Assembly (NCBI GenBank): GCA_963922205.1
Contig: CAWUHX010000070.1
Coordinates: forward strand, 186,001 to 250,000
Length of the DNA: 64,000 nt
From: Romanomermis culicivorax
Lineage: Eukaryota > Nematoda > Enoplea > Mermithida > Mermithidae
Direction of reading: 5' to 3'
Position numbers and translations under genes: made by a program. The notes under the pieces are model-generated. The model saw only the letters and a program-made list of their open reading frames with translations, was not told where the DNA came from and did no database searches. Shown here one piece after another: positions 1 through 15,075 of the stretch. Each line of letters opens with the position of its first letter. Within the stretch, counting starts at the first letter, position 1.

Positions 1-427
1 TTTGTCGGCGTAATTTTTGAATTGGGTATCTTTTTTGCTATGTCATAATCTAATAATGAACAAACTGCTCCAGTATCAATCAAGGCTTTGCAGGTGATTA
101 GGTTGTTTAATTAAAATTTGTGTGTGGGGTTCTTTTGGGAGAATCAGAAAAACAAACAACTTGCTCTTCTATGTTTACTCTGTCTTGTTTTTTGTTGAAT
201 TTTATTTTCCATTTTGATTTAGCTTTGTGTGATTTTGACATAGGTTTAGCATTTTGTGTCAATCGACATTCATTTAGTAAAGCATTGACGATGACATTTG
301 ATTCTATATCAAGTTTTCCAATATTATTGCAGGTTAATCTTTTGTACTGAAATATCCTTCCATAAAGTATTTTCTGGGCGCGTATGCCAGAAAATGGATA
401 GTCCAGTAGATACGTGGTGTAGGTCAT
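1..427 (-). pseudogene. LTR-retroelement aspartic protease fragment
   Basis: Read on the minus strand, the first 120 bases encode a retropepsin active-site stretch (ALIDTGAVCSLL) with the DTGA box at 66-77. Upstream in the same direction (107-427) is a 106-codon open frame with no recognised domain, rich in Lys and Asn. It ends in a stop and is out of frame with the DTGA segment, so the region is frameshifted. The element continues beyond the left edge. Seen: DTGA and its hydrophobic context. Inferred: a gag-pol relic of an LTR retrotransposon. The lineage cannot be assigned. Confidence 0.6.
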
Positions 428-1685
428 GTCACTGAAGTGTTTCTCCTTGAGGACGCTACTCCACAGAGTTTTTCTCTGAGTATGCCAGAAAGTGCATTAG
501 TGATGGAGTTCGCAATGGGTGGAATGAATAGTGGAGTAGTGACTTTTCCAGCCTAAAAAACAAAGCATAGCACTTTCTTTAGTGGACTTCGAATCATTAC
601 TCGTTTTTTTCAGTTGAAGTATTTCCTTTGATTTTATCCTCAATTGATGGGCGAAATATATGGAAAAACTTTTTATATTTAGCCAACAAAAGGAATGCAA
701 ATCCGTTCTTCTAACAGTTACAGTCAACTAGAAAAATTTTTTTTATCTATTAATTATTTTATTAGTTATTATTATTTAATTATTTAAGCCCATTATTTAT
801 TATTTGCTTAACCAATTTGTGTTTGCATCTGCATTCACATGATATTATTTGCTTAATGCGCTCCAAAGCTCATTTGAAAAAATAGAAATGTTATATAACA
901 CAAACTAAATCAAGTTACAACAAAAACCGCTTGTTTTTGCTGAACCTAAAATCTCAATTAACATTGTGAATTTTGTTCTTTGGTCTCACAGAAAGATAGT
1001 CAGTTGATAAGATGTCTGAACATTCCATGTTTTATTCGGTAAACGAAAATTTAGTGAGGAGTGATAAATTCTGAAATGTATCATGAGTGAAGAGCTGTTC
1101 TTTTCAAATGGTCCAGGAGATAAAGAGGATGACCATGTGTTATGTTTAGTCTTTGCATAGGTGAAGGGCCATCAGCAAAATAACTAAAGGGCTGATTGCT
1201 TGTACATGACTGATTACTGTAGGTCGCTCAATAAAATTTTCCGTAAGTAAAAGTCAGTATACTGTAAGTCCACGAGTAGACCAAACACAACAGTGTAACC
1301 CTAGTTTGCTAGTAACTGTTAGAACACTGACTTACAGTAGAAAAGTGTACAGGGTTTCCCAATCGGCTTCTGGTAGGCTTCTACATTAAAGAATAAACTC
1401 ACAAAACTGTAGGTCTGTTGTAGTGGTGCGTCCAGCTGTTCATTCTACAGCTTACCCTGCACTAACTACCACCATTGCAATTATAATCTTTGAACCATTC
1501 ACGTAGCTCAGTTAGATGACTGCAACTGTAGGAATACTCCCGACATCTCTCACGCCTTGAAACCGATCAACTGAAGGTGAAGAATAAAATGTGAACAGGA
1601 CTTTCACCTCTTGGTTGTGACACACTACAGCTTTTCAACTCCATGCTAGGTCATGACCAGACCCAGCATGGCCTACTAGTTACAA
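428..1685. other. unassigned AT-rich DNA
   Basis: No gene, tRNA or clear repeat recognised. Short open frames here (for example 497-727 minus) show no conserved motif. Homopolymers of A and T are frequent. Confidence 0.5.
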
Positions 1686-1890
1686 CCACACACGCACATC
1701 AGGGGCTTTGGCGAGGGTTGACCACAGCAGACTTTGATTGACCCTCAGCAGATTTTTGTTGACCCTCAGCAGGTTTGACACCCTCAGCAAAGATTGTGAT
1801 GATGATGATGAAGGGAAATGAGCAACAGTAAAGGAAAAGTCCCCCTGTGCTGACTGACCCCAGCAGAGTTTCTATGCTGTGCATTTATGG
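1686..1890 (-). mobile_element. small TIR element, GGGGTCAGC family, copy 1
   Basis: Short (205 bp) inverted relative of the elements at 8083 and 15076. Its right end, read in reverse, starts CCATAAATGCACAGC and is followed by TCTGCTGGGGTCAG, as in the other copies. The left end is CCACACACGCAC. The core repeats TTGACCCTCAGCAG several times. Flanking hexamers TTACAA and TCGCAA match at only 4 of 6 positions, so the target duplication is weak. Confidence 0.6.
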
Positions 1891-2224
1891 TCGCAACTGC
1901 CATCCTCATGTCTTTGTCCATTGAACGCTGCTGCCTGATTGATCATTGACCCAGCATCTGGCTGACTGGTCCGGCTTTTTGGCTTTGCCAATATGCCTTG
2001 AGGTTCCATGGGTCCCTTTCTCCACAATTAAGATGCGATTTCTGTGAGGATTCAGCTTAGTTGCGATAACTGAAATTAGCCTACCTGAAAACCATACATT
2101 TGGGGTAACTTGATGGGCCAAAAACGAAAATGATATTCATTTTGTCTAAAAATCAAAACTCGCATAGCTACAGTAAGACGAAAGTTGACAATTCTCAATT
2201 TTTTCGATTTTTGACATGCACTTC

Positions 2225-2735
2225 TGTTGGGGTTGCCTCAGGTGCACGTGTTCAGCTTCCAGCGTCGATGCGCAGGCCGTTGGACGTGGCAAAAAGTGGC
2301 AAAAAGAAGAAAATATTTGCATAGATAGATGTGGCCACTATTATGCGTTTTTTATGTTTGTTTATCAGTGTTAGATTTTATGGTGTTTATGGAGCATCGC
2401 CGCCATCGCCTATTTTATAATATTTTTGTTGTTATTATTATTGTTTGGTGTGGCACGTCGTCACCCAATACACATTGAACCGGTAATTGTTTTGTTTTGT
2501 GAGCATAGTGGAGGATCTTATAAGTTTAGGATTGGAGACTTGGGTAGGATCTCCTGAGGTACGTGCCAAGGTGTTCTGCCTGAGGTTTGGTGAAAGTTCT
2601 GGCGAGTATCTGGTGAAACGTCTGGGAGAGTTCTTAGTTTATTGTTTTTGTTAGCCTGTGGTCAGAACTGTTGCAACTTCCTTTGTCTAAACCCAAAGGC
2701 CAGTTACATCAACTCTCTCCCACAGCAGCCTAACA
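2225..2735 (+). repeat. element C 5' LTR
   Basis: 511 bp repeat with short inverted ends (TGTTGGGG and CCTAACA). It is nearly collinear with 5217-5727. Most differences between the copies are C/T or G/A changes at CpG positions. Confidence 0.9.
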
Positions 2736-2762
2736 AGTGGTGGACTCTTAACGCCTCTCACG

Positions 2763-5055
2763 ATGGATAACCGGAGAACCACCAGAAAAATAACTAAACC
2801 TCCTGGGTTTTATTTGCAGTCACATACCAGAAAAATTAAGAAAATGAGTATTCCGGTAGGGAAAACTTTGAGGACTCCTTCTAGGTCACATGAACGTAGT
2901 GTTTCAAATCTCGACTCTGCTGAAGAACATGCAGCGGTAGAACAGATTCAAGCACAGGCACCTGAGACCGAAGTGAGGAGAGAGAGTAGAAATGCCGAAG
3001 TAGCAAGAGTAGAAGAGGAGGTGAGGAGAAGTAGTTTCAAGGTGGCTAGGCAAGCCGAAATCGAAGCTACTGTAGGTAGTAGTGTCAAAGGTCATCAGAC
3101 CTTTGAGAGAGAGAGACCGATGTCACCCCTGAAGTTGGTCTATCCAATGGCCGAAATGCTGGAGGAGATTAGAGGGAAGTCGAAACCGGCGTGGAGGTCA
3201 AATATGATGGACATGAATTATGACGAGTATTACGAGGACGCACCGGCCGATTTATAGGAGGATAAATATTCGAGGCGATACGACCCCAAAATGGCGAATT
3301 GGATTTGATGAGAGGATCAAAGGGATCGAGTCGATCCCAAGGATTTACGAATTAATGCGTTGGAAAAGAAAATGGAATTATTAATTAAAGTTATCGAAAG
3401 CGCGCAAGTTCGAGAAAAGGAAACGGAAGAGGATCAACGAAAGAAGATAAGTGAGTCTTCTCACATTGAGGGTAGAGTAGAAAAAGTAAGTGAACCCACG
3501 AGATAGGTTCATTGAGAAGTTTATGTAAGGTCTCAAGAGTATAGAGACAAATATTTTGGTAGAGATAAAAGTTGGGTTGAGGAGCCACAGAGTTCGAGGA
3601 ATGCTGAACAAGCACAATTAAATGCCTATGGTTACTCAGAGAATAGGAGGTCTAGGGAAAGGAAGGTGACTATCTGCGACGAATCGTCCCAGGGAGAGGA
3701 TAGATTTTCTCGTTCTACTTCTTGGGGAGATACTGGAAATAGAGCTAACCTTAGCCCTGAGAGGAGGAGAAGGAAGAAGTCGAAGAGTAGAAAGAGATCT
3801 CATAGATCTAGAGCTAGGAGTAGACATTACTCAGATAGTGATAATAGCAGTTCATCTACGTCGAACTCTAGCTCAAGTGTAGAAGTTGATGTGAGAGATG
3901 TGGTAAAGGCCTTGAAACATAGACCTTTACATGATAGTATAAAGCCGACGGAGGCACTCAAATTTGTTACTGATCTAGAAAGTACTGCTGACAAGATCAA
4001 GAAGGAGTGTTTGAGAAGGTTGTCTCAAAATAGGGCAAGGAGGATAGCAAGAACATCCTCAAGTTATACAGAAGCGCGGACAAGATATTTTAAAGTATCT
4101 TGCTCTGACTCATGACTTGACGATGCTCAAAAGAGAGCTATTCAATATGAAACAGGAAGAAGGCGAGTCAGCCTTAGAGTTTTTAAAGAGGTTGAGTAAT
4201 CATGTTGATCTGGTCTATGCAGATCAGACTGATCAGGTAAGGCAAGAGAATATTATTAATGCCTTCATTTATAAAAGTAGTCCATTATATCAGACGGAGT
4301 TGCAGGATGTATTGCCATCGATCAAAACTTGGCAAGACCTTGCATACGCTGTAACACAGATTGATAAGAAGTATAGGAATGTGTTTACTACTTTTGGAGC
4401 CAAGGATAAACGGATTATGGTTAACCAAGTTGTAGCTATAGAGGAGAAATGCCCGGAAATTGCTTTTGTAGGGAATGCTATGTATGGAAGTACTAAAAAG
4501 TGTAACCAGACGAAGTCAAGACCACAAAATCAGTTGCAAAAGGCAGTGGAAGAGGACAGAAGTGAGGAGAATGGTGAAGAGATGCAACCTGGCCCGTCGC
4601 CTCGTGATGTCAAAATGTCTAATGAGGAGCAGGCCAAGGAGTCTTTTTTAGCTATTCTCTCAAAGGAATGGCTGCAATTGGTTCAAAAAGTGGATAAACA
4701 GGTTACTCAGAATGAAGCTTTAAAGGAGTTGACTACTGTAAAGACTGCGTCTGCTGAAAAGCAGAAGCAGTTGAAGCAGCAGAGATCCTACTGCATATAT
4801 CATAAGAATAATACTCACTCTATGGAGGAGTGTAAAACTTTAGCATACCGGCCTCAGCAACAGCAACACGATGGATTTAACCGTGGCATGTCTAATCAGT
4901 ATTATGGTGGTGATAGAAATGCTTCATTTAGAGGAAGTTTTAGAGGTAGAGGTGGACCTCAATTTGGATTTAGAGGAAGAGGAAGAGGTGCCTATTATGT
5001 AGGATTCCCTGAAGAAGATCAAATGTACGGGTATGACCCAGAATTTGAGAGATAA
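2763..5055 (+). pseudogene. element C gag, broken into several frames
   Basis: Gag-like polyprotein starting 28 bases after the LTR. Open pieces are 2763-3257 (basic, no domain recognised), 3666-4115 (an Arg/Ser-rich stretch near 3775-3880) and 4117-5055. Stops and frameshifts lie in 3258-3665 and at 4116. The last piece has a retrotransposon gag helical region (EEGESALEFLKRLSNHVDLV and following) and a C-x2-H-x4-H-x4-C zinc knuckle at 4791-4832 (CIYHKNNTHSMEEC). It ends in an Arg-Gly-rich tail (GRGGPQFGFRGRGRG) that probably binds RNA. The CHHC knuckle has the same spacing as in elements A and B, so the three are likely related lineages. Confidence 0.82.
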
Positions 5056-5203
5056 AGGGAATTCTGCAGACTTAGAGAACAAGGCATCCATGGAGGGGGT
5101 AGCCCCAAAAATTTGTTTTCCAAGGGGAAAACTGTTATGCAGTCGGGGCCTCAGTATGAGACTCAGGCTGCAGAAAGGTTTTCACCTCCCGTTGGTCGGT
5201 TTT

Positions 5204-5216
5204 GAGGGCCGAGGGA
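5204..5216 (+). promoter_or_regulatory. element C polypurine tract
   Basis: GAGGGCCGAGGGA lies directly before the 3' LTR, where the plus-strand primer is expected. Confidence 0.6.
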
Positions 5217-5727
5217 TGTTGGGGTTGCCTCAGGTGCACGTGTTCAGCTTCCAGCATCGGTGCGCAGGCCATTGGATGCGGCGAAAAGTGGCAAAAAGAA
5301 GAAAATATTTGCATAGATAGATGCCGCCACTATTTCGCGTTTTTTATGTTTGTTTATCAGTGTTAAATTTTACGGTGTTTATGGAGCGTCACCGCCATCG
5401 CCTATTTTATAATATTTTTGTTATTATTATTATTGTTTGGCATCGCACGTCGTCACCCAATACACATTGAACCAGTAATTGTTTTGTTTTGTGAGCGTAG
5501 TGGAGGATCTTATAAGTTTAGGATTGGAGACTTGGGTAGGATCTCCTGAGGTAGGTGCCAAGGTGTTCTGCCTGAGGTTTGGTGAAAGTTCTGGCGAGTA
5601 TCTGGTGAAACGTCTGGGAGAGTTCTTAGTTTATTGTTTTTGTTAGCCTGTGGTCAGAACTGTTGCAACTTCCTTTGTCTAAACCCAAAGGCCAGTTACA
5701 TCAACTCTCTCCCACAGCAGCCTAACA
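5217..5727 (+). repeat. element C 3' LTR
   Basis: Second copy of the 511 bp LTR. Followed by CTTC, the target duplication. Confidence 0.9.
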
Positions 5728-6278
5728 CTTCTTTCAACTTTTGCAAATCTGAAAATTTATCCAGTATCAGGCCAATCCATAGGCCGTAATATATTGTAGG
5801 ATTTATTAGTGTTAAATACGTATTAAGGATACAGTGATGCTGGAAACATCAAATTTTGAGAGAAAAATTGCATTTTTTCACAAAGAAACGACTATATCAA
5901 CCATTAAAGCTCAGAAGCACAAAAGTTCCTTATACAATAAATAGTTTACCATGTCTTCTACCTGCTGACAAAAAAATTACAGAAATTCATGAACTGCTAG
6001 AGGGTCGCAAAACTTGGAATATGAATACCATCTTATCTTTGCATTTTCTGATAATTGTGACCTCAATTTGGAGAGAATCACAGCTTCATAAATTTCAAAA
6101 ATGAGACATTAGATCAAGTTTTGTATGCTGAATATCAAAATAATTCTCATATTGCATGAAAAATAAAATTTGCGTAGTTACATTTTGCATAGCTCTGAAG
6201 ATCAAAACTATTTGCATAGTTTTGATTTTCAGACAAAACGAATACCATTTTCGTTCTAAGCGCATCAAGTTACACCAA

Positions 6279-6656
6279 ATAGGTGATTTTTATGCAGGGT
6301 TAATTTTTTACTTATCACAAATCCCTGTATGACAAGCTGAATTTTCTCAGACATTGTGTATTAATTGCTTCACGTCCTACAAGTAAAGTGTAAAGTTACC
6401 GCTATTGAAATCTAAATAAGTTTTGAAGCATATGGTTTATACAAGACTATAAAAACAAAACAACAACTTCAAGGAATAAATAAACTGGGGCACATTTTCA
6501 CATTTTTTCAAATTGACTGTGGAGAACAACACAAGGAAAAAAATTTCGGCTTTCTATGCAGTTTTTCACCTTCTCAACTCTCCAAGACTCGTTTGGAAAT
6601 AGTCGAGAATGGACATTTCGAGACAACATAACAAATCACAACAATCATAAAAGTGT
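6279..6656. other. unassigned AT-rich DNA
   Basis: No recognised feature between the TIR element and the LINE fragment. Confidence 0.5.
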
Positions 6657-7265
<609 letters not shown>

Positions 7266-7349
7266 TAAATAAGTAAGACTATGAGTATTCTGTGGAGTAC
7301 CTATCGCTGCAATACATTAAATATTTTATTGACAATTGAAAATGTTTCA

Positions 7350-7525
7350 TCATATCGCTAATGGGGGGTACGCACGATATTTACATTTCGGGCCGTCCTT
7401 GGGACAAGAAGCACAAACATCGTCATTGCCCTTTCGACATCCCTTGTCGCAATTGCAGCAGAACATATTGCAAGGACCATATCCACAACAGATTGGTGTT
7501 GGAAACGTGCAATCCCCGCAAAATT
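7350..7525 (-). CDS. last exon of cysteine-rich secreted-type protein, S1 copy
   Basis: After a 3' splice site (GGGTTTTCAG ending at 7526) the frame reads a short Cys-rich domain containing ICCGYGPCNMFCCNCDKGC followed by VCASCPKDGPKC. The CGxGxCNxFxCNC pattern resembles the C-terminal part of the insect immune peptide Diedel and of other small secreted Cys-rich proteins. This is a similarity by eye only. Compared with the S2 copy, one extra C in a C run near 7367 shifts the frame after KYRAYPP, so the last residues differ and a TGA is used. AATAAA on the minus strand lies just downstream near 7325. Upstream exons were not found, so the signal peptide is unknown. Confidence 0.5.
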
Positions 7526-8082
7526 CTGAAAACCCAAATTTAACATTGAATCTGATGCAAAACCGTCAAGTTCATCAAGTATGATTAGTTTAGCTACAAT
7601 GACTAGGATTCGATTCGCTTGGAAACACCAAAAGCAGCAAACGTTAGTTAGACATCACAGACTGAAAAATTGTTATTTTTATCTCAAAGCCGTCAGAAAC
7701 GTCAAATGCCCAAAGTGATTTGTTAAACAAGAAAATATCTTGAAAAACTAATTAGAAACCATCTCGATCAAAACGTGTACAGCATAGAAATTTTGGAGTA
7801 GGGTCAGGCGCATTTTTTTCAAGGTGCTTCGAAGGATTTCAAAGGTGCAAAGATTGAAGGGTTCAGTCAAAACTAATCAAATGCTTAAAAATTTTGTATT
7901 ATGGTGATTCTCAGTGTGCTCCTTCAGTTCGACAGGAAAAAATTAATTATTTACTTATAATTTTCAATATTGTTACATGGAATTTTCCAGTTTTCACATA
8001 AAAATGGAAAAAAGCTCAAAAAATTAAAACTCCGGTGATGTCAATCAGGTTTCTTCAGCCAGGATTTTAGGGAGGGTCAGCA

Positions 8083-8502
8083 CCATACATGCACAGCTTA
8101 GAATTTCTGCTGGGGTCAGCCAGGATGGGAGTGGAATACAAAATTTTTTTTATTCTTGATAATGAAAAGAAAGGTCTTAGCAAGATTTTCTAACATCCAA
8201 ACAGCATATTCTTACAACTATATTAGACAGATATGTTAAATAATTTGCTTCGACAGCACTTTTTACAGTTTTAATGTTACTCTTTTGGAATCAAGTATGC
8301 TTTATTTAGAAAAATTGTTAAACTACAGCATCATTTCCATTTTCATGACGACTTTCTCTTCTCGCTTGATCATTTTCCTTCGCCAACTTCACAATCATTG
8401 CTAGGCGAGTCAAATCTGCTGGGGGTCAGCAAGAATCTGCTGGGGGTCAATAAAAATCTGCTGGGGGTCAACCCCCCCAACCCCCCCCACGTGCATGTAT
8501 GG
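8083..8502 (+). mobile_element. small TIR element, GGGGTCAGC family, copy 2
   Basis: 420 bp element with ends CCATACATGCAC and GTGCATGTATGG, flanked by a perfect 6 bp duplication TCAGCA (8077-8082, 8503-8508). The right part repeats AATCTGCTGGGGGTCA three times. S2 has the empty site near 16,018, which confirms insertion after the duplication. No coding capacity. Confidence 0.8.
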
Positions 8503-8573
8503 TCAGCACCCCCAAACCCCTTAGGATTTTATATGACCTTGATTCTAAAAAAGAAGGCGATCAATCAACTTAA

Positions 8574-9450
<877 letters not shown>

Positions 9451-10003
9451 TTAAAGTTTCCCAATGAAAAATAGGTGGCCCTACTGTTCACGATCTTCTT
9501 AAACAGTGGCAAGCTGTATTGGGGATGAGGGTGGAGTGTAGGAAAAAGAAGTTATTTGCATGGCGAATCCAATGGGCAAATTGGTATCTGCACGAAAAAA
9601 CTATTTTACGACATTTTCAAGAAAAAACAAATAAAAATGACCCAATATTTTGAGCTAAAGTTTTAAACTTTACCTTCAATGTTCCCTCAATTTCCTCGTA
9701 AAAAATTTTGAATTTGTGAAAATACTGCTTTTCTTATTTTTTAGTCAAATATTTCATAAATTGTTTTGCCCATTAGATTCTCTGTACAAAATAGCAACTC
9801 CCGGCGCCACTGTACGTCTTTTTGGAGTCAAGTTGTACTTTATTCCTTTTTTTTAAATGACGTTGCAAATGACTTCTTTTTTTCTAACCATGCTGCACTT
9901 GACTTCGTTCGTTTTGGGATAATTTGTTTTATGAAATCTCGAACAGTTGATGTGAGTTCTGTAATTTGGGCCTGAGACTAGTAGGTGGAGACAATAACCA
10001 TTA

Positions 10004-10077
10004 AGGCCCTGTCATACTTCACCGCACGGCGCCGCGCGGTACCGGCCGGCGCCGCACGGTGAAGTATGACAGGGCCT
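10004..10077. mobile_element. GC-rich near-perfect palindrome with TTA flanks
   Basis: 74 bp sequence that is almost entirely its own reverse complement. The arms begin AGGCCCTGTCATACTTCACC and meet at a CGGTACCG centre. TTA flanks both ends (10001-10003, 10078-10080). A TTA target is typical of PIF/Harbinger elements, so this may be a minimal foldback derivative. Very GC-rich in an AT-rich setting. Confidence 0.75.
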
Positions 10078-10439
10078 TTAGACCAAGACCGCCTTGCATC
10101 AGGAATCTTCAAAAATGTCGACTGGCCAATGTGTATATTTTTTAATACATGTTTTCTCATGAGAAGGTTAGATGTAAGCATGTCATGCTGCAGTTCCAAA
10201 GAAACTGTATCATTTTTGCTCTAAAGTAAGGTACACTATGCAAATCGTCAAAAAGTTTGTTTCCATAAGAAAGGTGAACTAAAAAAGTGGGAAATATGTG
10301 CGCCAGAATGTAAACATTAATAAAATAGTCAGCAGAAAAGATCGTTCCCCAAACACCTCTTCCCAATAATTTATTGAAAACATTTATTTTTTGTTATTGG
10401 ATACAGCGCTTGTAAAATTAAAAACAATGCAAATAAGTA

Positions 10440-12740
<2,301 letters not shown>

Positions 12741-12834
12741 TTTGGAACAAATTGAAATCGGTTCAGAAATCAGCAGACCATGAGAGAAATAATACAGTAA
12801 TGCAATAGATCAGGTCCTAAAAATGCTAGTTTTT

Positions 12835-13020
12835 CGAAAAAAGAAAAGAAAAAAAAGGGTAGAAAAGAAAAAAAATTGAAGGAAAAGGAAAAGAACGAAA
12901 AGAAAAAAGGAAAAGAAAAACAAAAAAGAAACTTTTGTAAAAGTGTTTTTGAAAAAAAGAAGAGAAGTAGTTTTTGAAAAAAAAATTCGAACAACAATTT
13001 TTTGAAAAAAGACCCTGAAA
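12835..13020. repeat. purine-rich low-complexity tract
   Basis: Plus strand is almost only A and G (AAAAGAAAAG-type). Open frames on the minus strand here are Phe/Leu/Ser-rich artefacts of the composition. A similar tract follows the second copy of the unit near 60,650-61,200. Confidence 0.8.
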
Positions 13021-13085
13021 ATCTGACCATCTAACGGTTCTACTTAAATTTTCACAAAAAAATTTTGTTTGGCATGTATTTTTTA

Positions 13086-13265
13086 CACAGCTGAGACACA
13101 TTTTTCGATAATTCCTTATGCTTGAGCATTGTTTTCCAGGCACAATTTTTCACCGTCTCGAGAAACGACTTTCCACATGTTTTCTTCTGAAAATGTGTCC
13201 AGAAACAGTAAAAAACGTGCCCTGAAAACAATGCTTGAGCATAGGGAATCATTTAAAAAAGTGTC
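13086..13265. repeat. foldback repeat
   Basis: Arms of about 45 bp at 13,086-13,145 and 13,203-13,265, each containing ATGCTYRAGCATTGTTTTC next to a GGCAC. Part of one arm recurs at about 17,955-18,035 (GGGACACGTTTTTTTGGTGATTCCCTATGC). Probably a small foldback transposon. Confidence 0.65.
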
Positions 13266-14756
13266 CCCAGCATACATGCATATAGGAATTGGAATGACAT
13301 AATAGAGAACAGCATGAAACAATTACATCCATTGGTGTTGAACAAATCTCTGACTCTGTCAGCATGGAAAATTTCAGGAAAATCTGGGCAGGCCGAGGAA
13401 TTTCTACAGAAGCAACCTCGATCATGCCTCAGTCTTGGTCCATTGGAACTCAAAAGCATTACAACTCGGCCATGTCCGAATTCCTTTTGTATTTCTACTA
13501 TTTTCATACTGTTGATCCCAAAATCAGACCCAAATGATAATTCTAAATTTATCAAATGCACGAAATATGAGCCGAGCTTTTCAACATTGAACATGATTTC
13601 TGTCGACATTGGAATCCATGCAAAATCTCTTCAATTGAAGAAAGGTTGAAGCCTCAATCAAATCAAATTGAATCAAAGAGATATCGCCAGCCGAATTTGA
13701 TCATGATTGATTACGATTCGTGTCCATCCAGCCGTCATTAGGAAGATAATTGTTGATGAAATGCCGAAAATATGAAGAAGGCCAGAAGATGTTGAAACAA
13801 GAAGATTTTAGCTCATGTGAGAAGTGTATTTTTTTATTTGTTCGCTGAGTTGAGTTATTTTTCCCTTCTTATTTTCTTCTTAATCCTTTTTCTCTTCTTT
13901 TGTGCAGAAAATATTCCACTAGTAGAGATATTTGGGAGTAATTTTTGTCACTTCTCAAACTTTTTATTTACCATATATCATATCTAGAAAGTAATCTTTT
14001 TCATGCCAGATGTTTTATCTGTCGATGAAAAGAAACTGCATTAAAAAAGCTTCACCCGTTTGAAAGCTGTAAGAGTCAGTACCAGTCGCCTTTTTTGGCT
14101 CACCCTGTATAAACCAGGTTACTTGTTCATTTTTCAGTCGGTTTTCTCTCTCTTCCCTTTTCCCATTTCCCCGACCGACCACTATCATTCCCTTGCATTA
14201 TCCCATCTGTCCGCCTATAATTTCTGCCCGTTCCAATATTTTCTGCTCGTTTTACTTCATTATCTTTTTGCATATTCTATCGTCTTTTTATATCTCGTCT
14301 ATAAAACAATTCTATATGTTTTACATATGTCCGTCCTGAATAAATTGCATACCCCAAATCGGTCCAATTGTCTTTTGGGTTCATGGGAAATATAAAAACG
14401 TCCACTCCAACTGATATACAACCTCGAATCGTTCGTTCTCATCGATTATCGAATACTGTCTCGAGTCGCCTACAGTAGAACAACACTCAAAGTCTGAATC
14501 CTCATTACAATTTCCGATCGTTTTCAGTCCTACGATTCTTGAGAATCGAGTGCAGGCTTTGAGCAATTCTAAAACTCTACTCTACATTCTGAAATCATGT
14601 AGTCATTTTACCCACAGGTAAATTACTCGTTTCAAGCGGCCCTGCAGTGAATAAACGTTCGATTGCGCCAATCCTGTTACAGTAACCTGTAACCTATGTA
14701 TTACAAGCCCCATACCAAAAACCCCTACAATATTCATCATTTCTGGGCGAAATGCA
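13266..14756. other. unassigned DNA
   Basis: Open frames near 13,253-13,649 on both strands overlap each other and show no domain. A pyrimidine-rich stretch lies near 14,100-14,300. Nothing recognised. Confidence 0.5.
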
Positions 14757-14804
14757 TAAGACTATGACTACTCTGTGGAGGACTTATCGCTGAAAATTAA
14801 ATAT

Positions 14805-14810
14805 TTTATT
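14805..14810 (-). terminator. polyadenylation signal AATAAA
   Basis: AATAAA on the minus strand shortly after the stop of the cysteine-rich exon. The same arrangement occurs in S1. Confidence 0.5.
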
Positions 14811-14837
14811 AACAATTGAAAAAGTTTCACCATATCA

Positions 14838-15004
14838 CTAATGGGGGTACACACGACGTTTACATTTTGGGCCGTCCTTGGGACAAGAAGCGCAAACATC
14901 GTCATTGCCCTTTCGACATCCCTTGTCGCAATTGCAGCAGAACATATTGCAAGGACCATATCCACAACAGATTGGTGTTGGAGACGTGCAATCTCCGCAC
15001 AAAT
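14838..15004 (-). CDS. last exon of cysteine-rich secreted-type protein, S2 copy
   Basis: Preceded by a good 3' splice site (TTGGGTTTCCAG). The frame enters with two bases of a split codon and reads LCGDC, then ICCGYGPCNMFCCNCDKGC, VCASCPKDGPKCKRRVYPH and TAG. Twelve or more cysteines in about 55 residues imply a disulfide-rich extracellular product. The CGxGxCNxFxCNC core resembles the C-terminal part of Diedel-type peptides; this is resemblance only. AATAAA on the minus strand (14,805-14,810) lies about 30 bases past the stop. The S1 copy carries a 1-base shift near its end, so this is the likelier functional copy. Start and upstream exons were not found. Confidence 0.6.
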
Positions 15005-15075
15005 CTGGAAACCCAAATTTAACATTGAATCTGATGCGAAATCGTCAAGTTTCTTAAGTATGATTTGTGTAGCTA

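Larger units (their letters stand above)
2225..5727 (+). mobile_element. gag-only LTR retrotransposon (element C)
   Basis: Two 511 bp direct repeats start TGTTGGGG and end CAGCCTAACA. They enclose a gag region, a polypurine tract and no pol at all: only about 160 bases separate the last gag stop (5055) from the 3' LTR. CTTC occurs on both sides (2221-2224 and 5728-5731) as a 4 bp target duplication. A possible primer binding site starting TGGTGGACTC follows the 5' LTR at 2738. The architecture matches terminal-repeat retrotransposons carrying only gag, which need enzymes supplied by another element. Confidence 0.88.
2100..6278. mobile_element. TIR element (T0) split by LTR element C
   Basis: Inverted terminal repeats of about 75 bp lie at 2100-2172 and 6207-6278. 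Both carry GTAACTTGATG, then AACGAAAATG and TTTTGTCT. Without the LTR element, the interior is about 530 bp of AT-rich noncoding DNA (2173-2224 and 5728-6206). It looks like a non-autonomous DNA transposon. Superfamily and target duplication are not clear. Confidence 0.6.

Noticed and set aside
12770..13143. Phe/Leu-rich open frames on the minus strand
   Set aside because: They are translations of a purine-rich low-complexity tract; the same artefact occurs at 60,483-61,067.
14060..14395. Hydrophobic 111-codon open frame as a membrane protein
   Set aside because: Pyrimidine-rich DNA gives Phe/Leu/Ser in any frame; no homologous frame or start context supports it.
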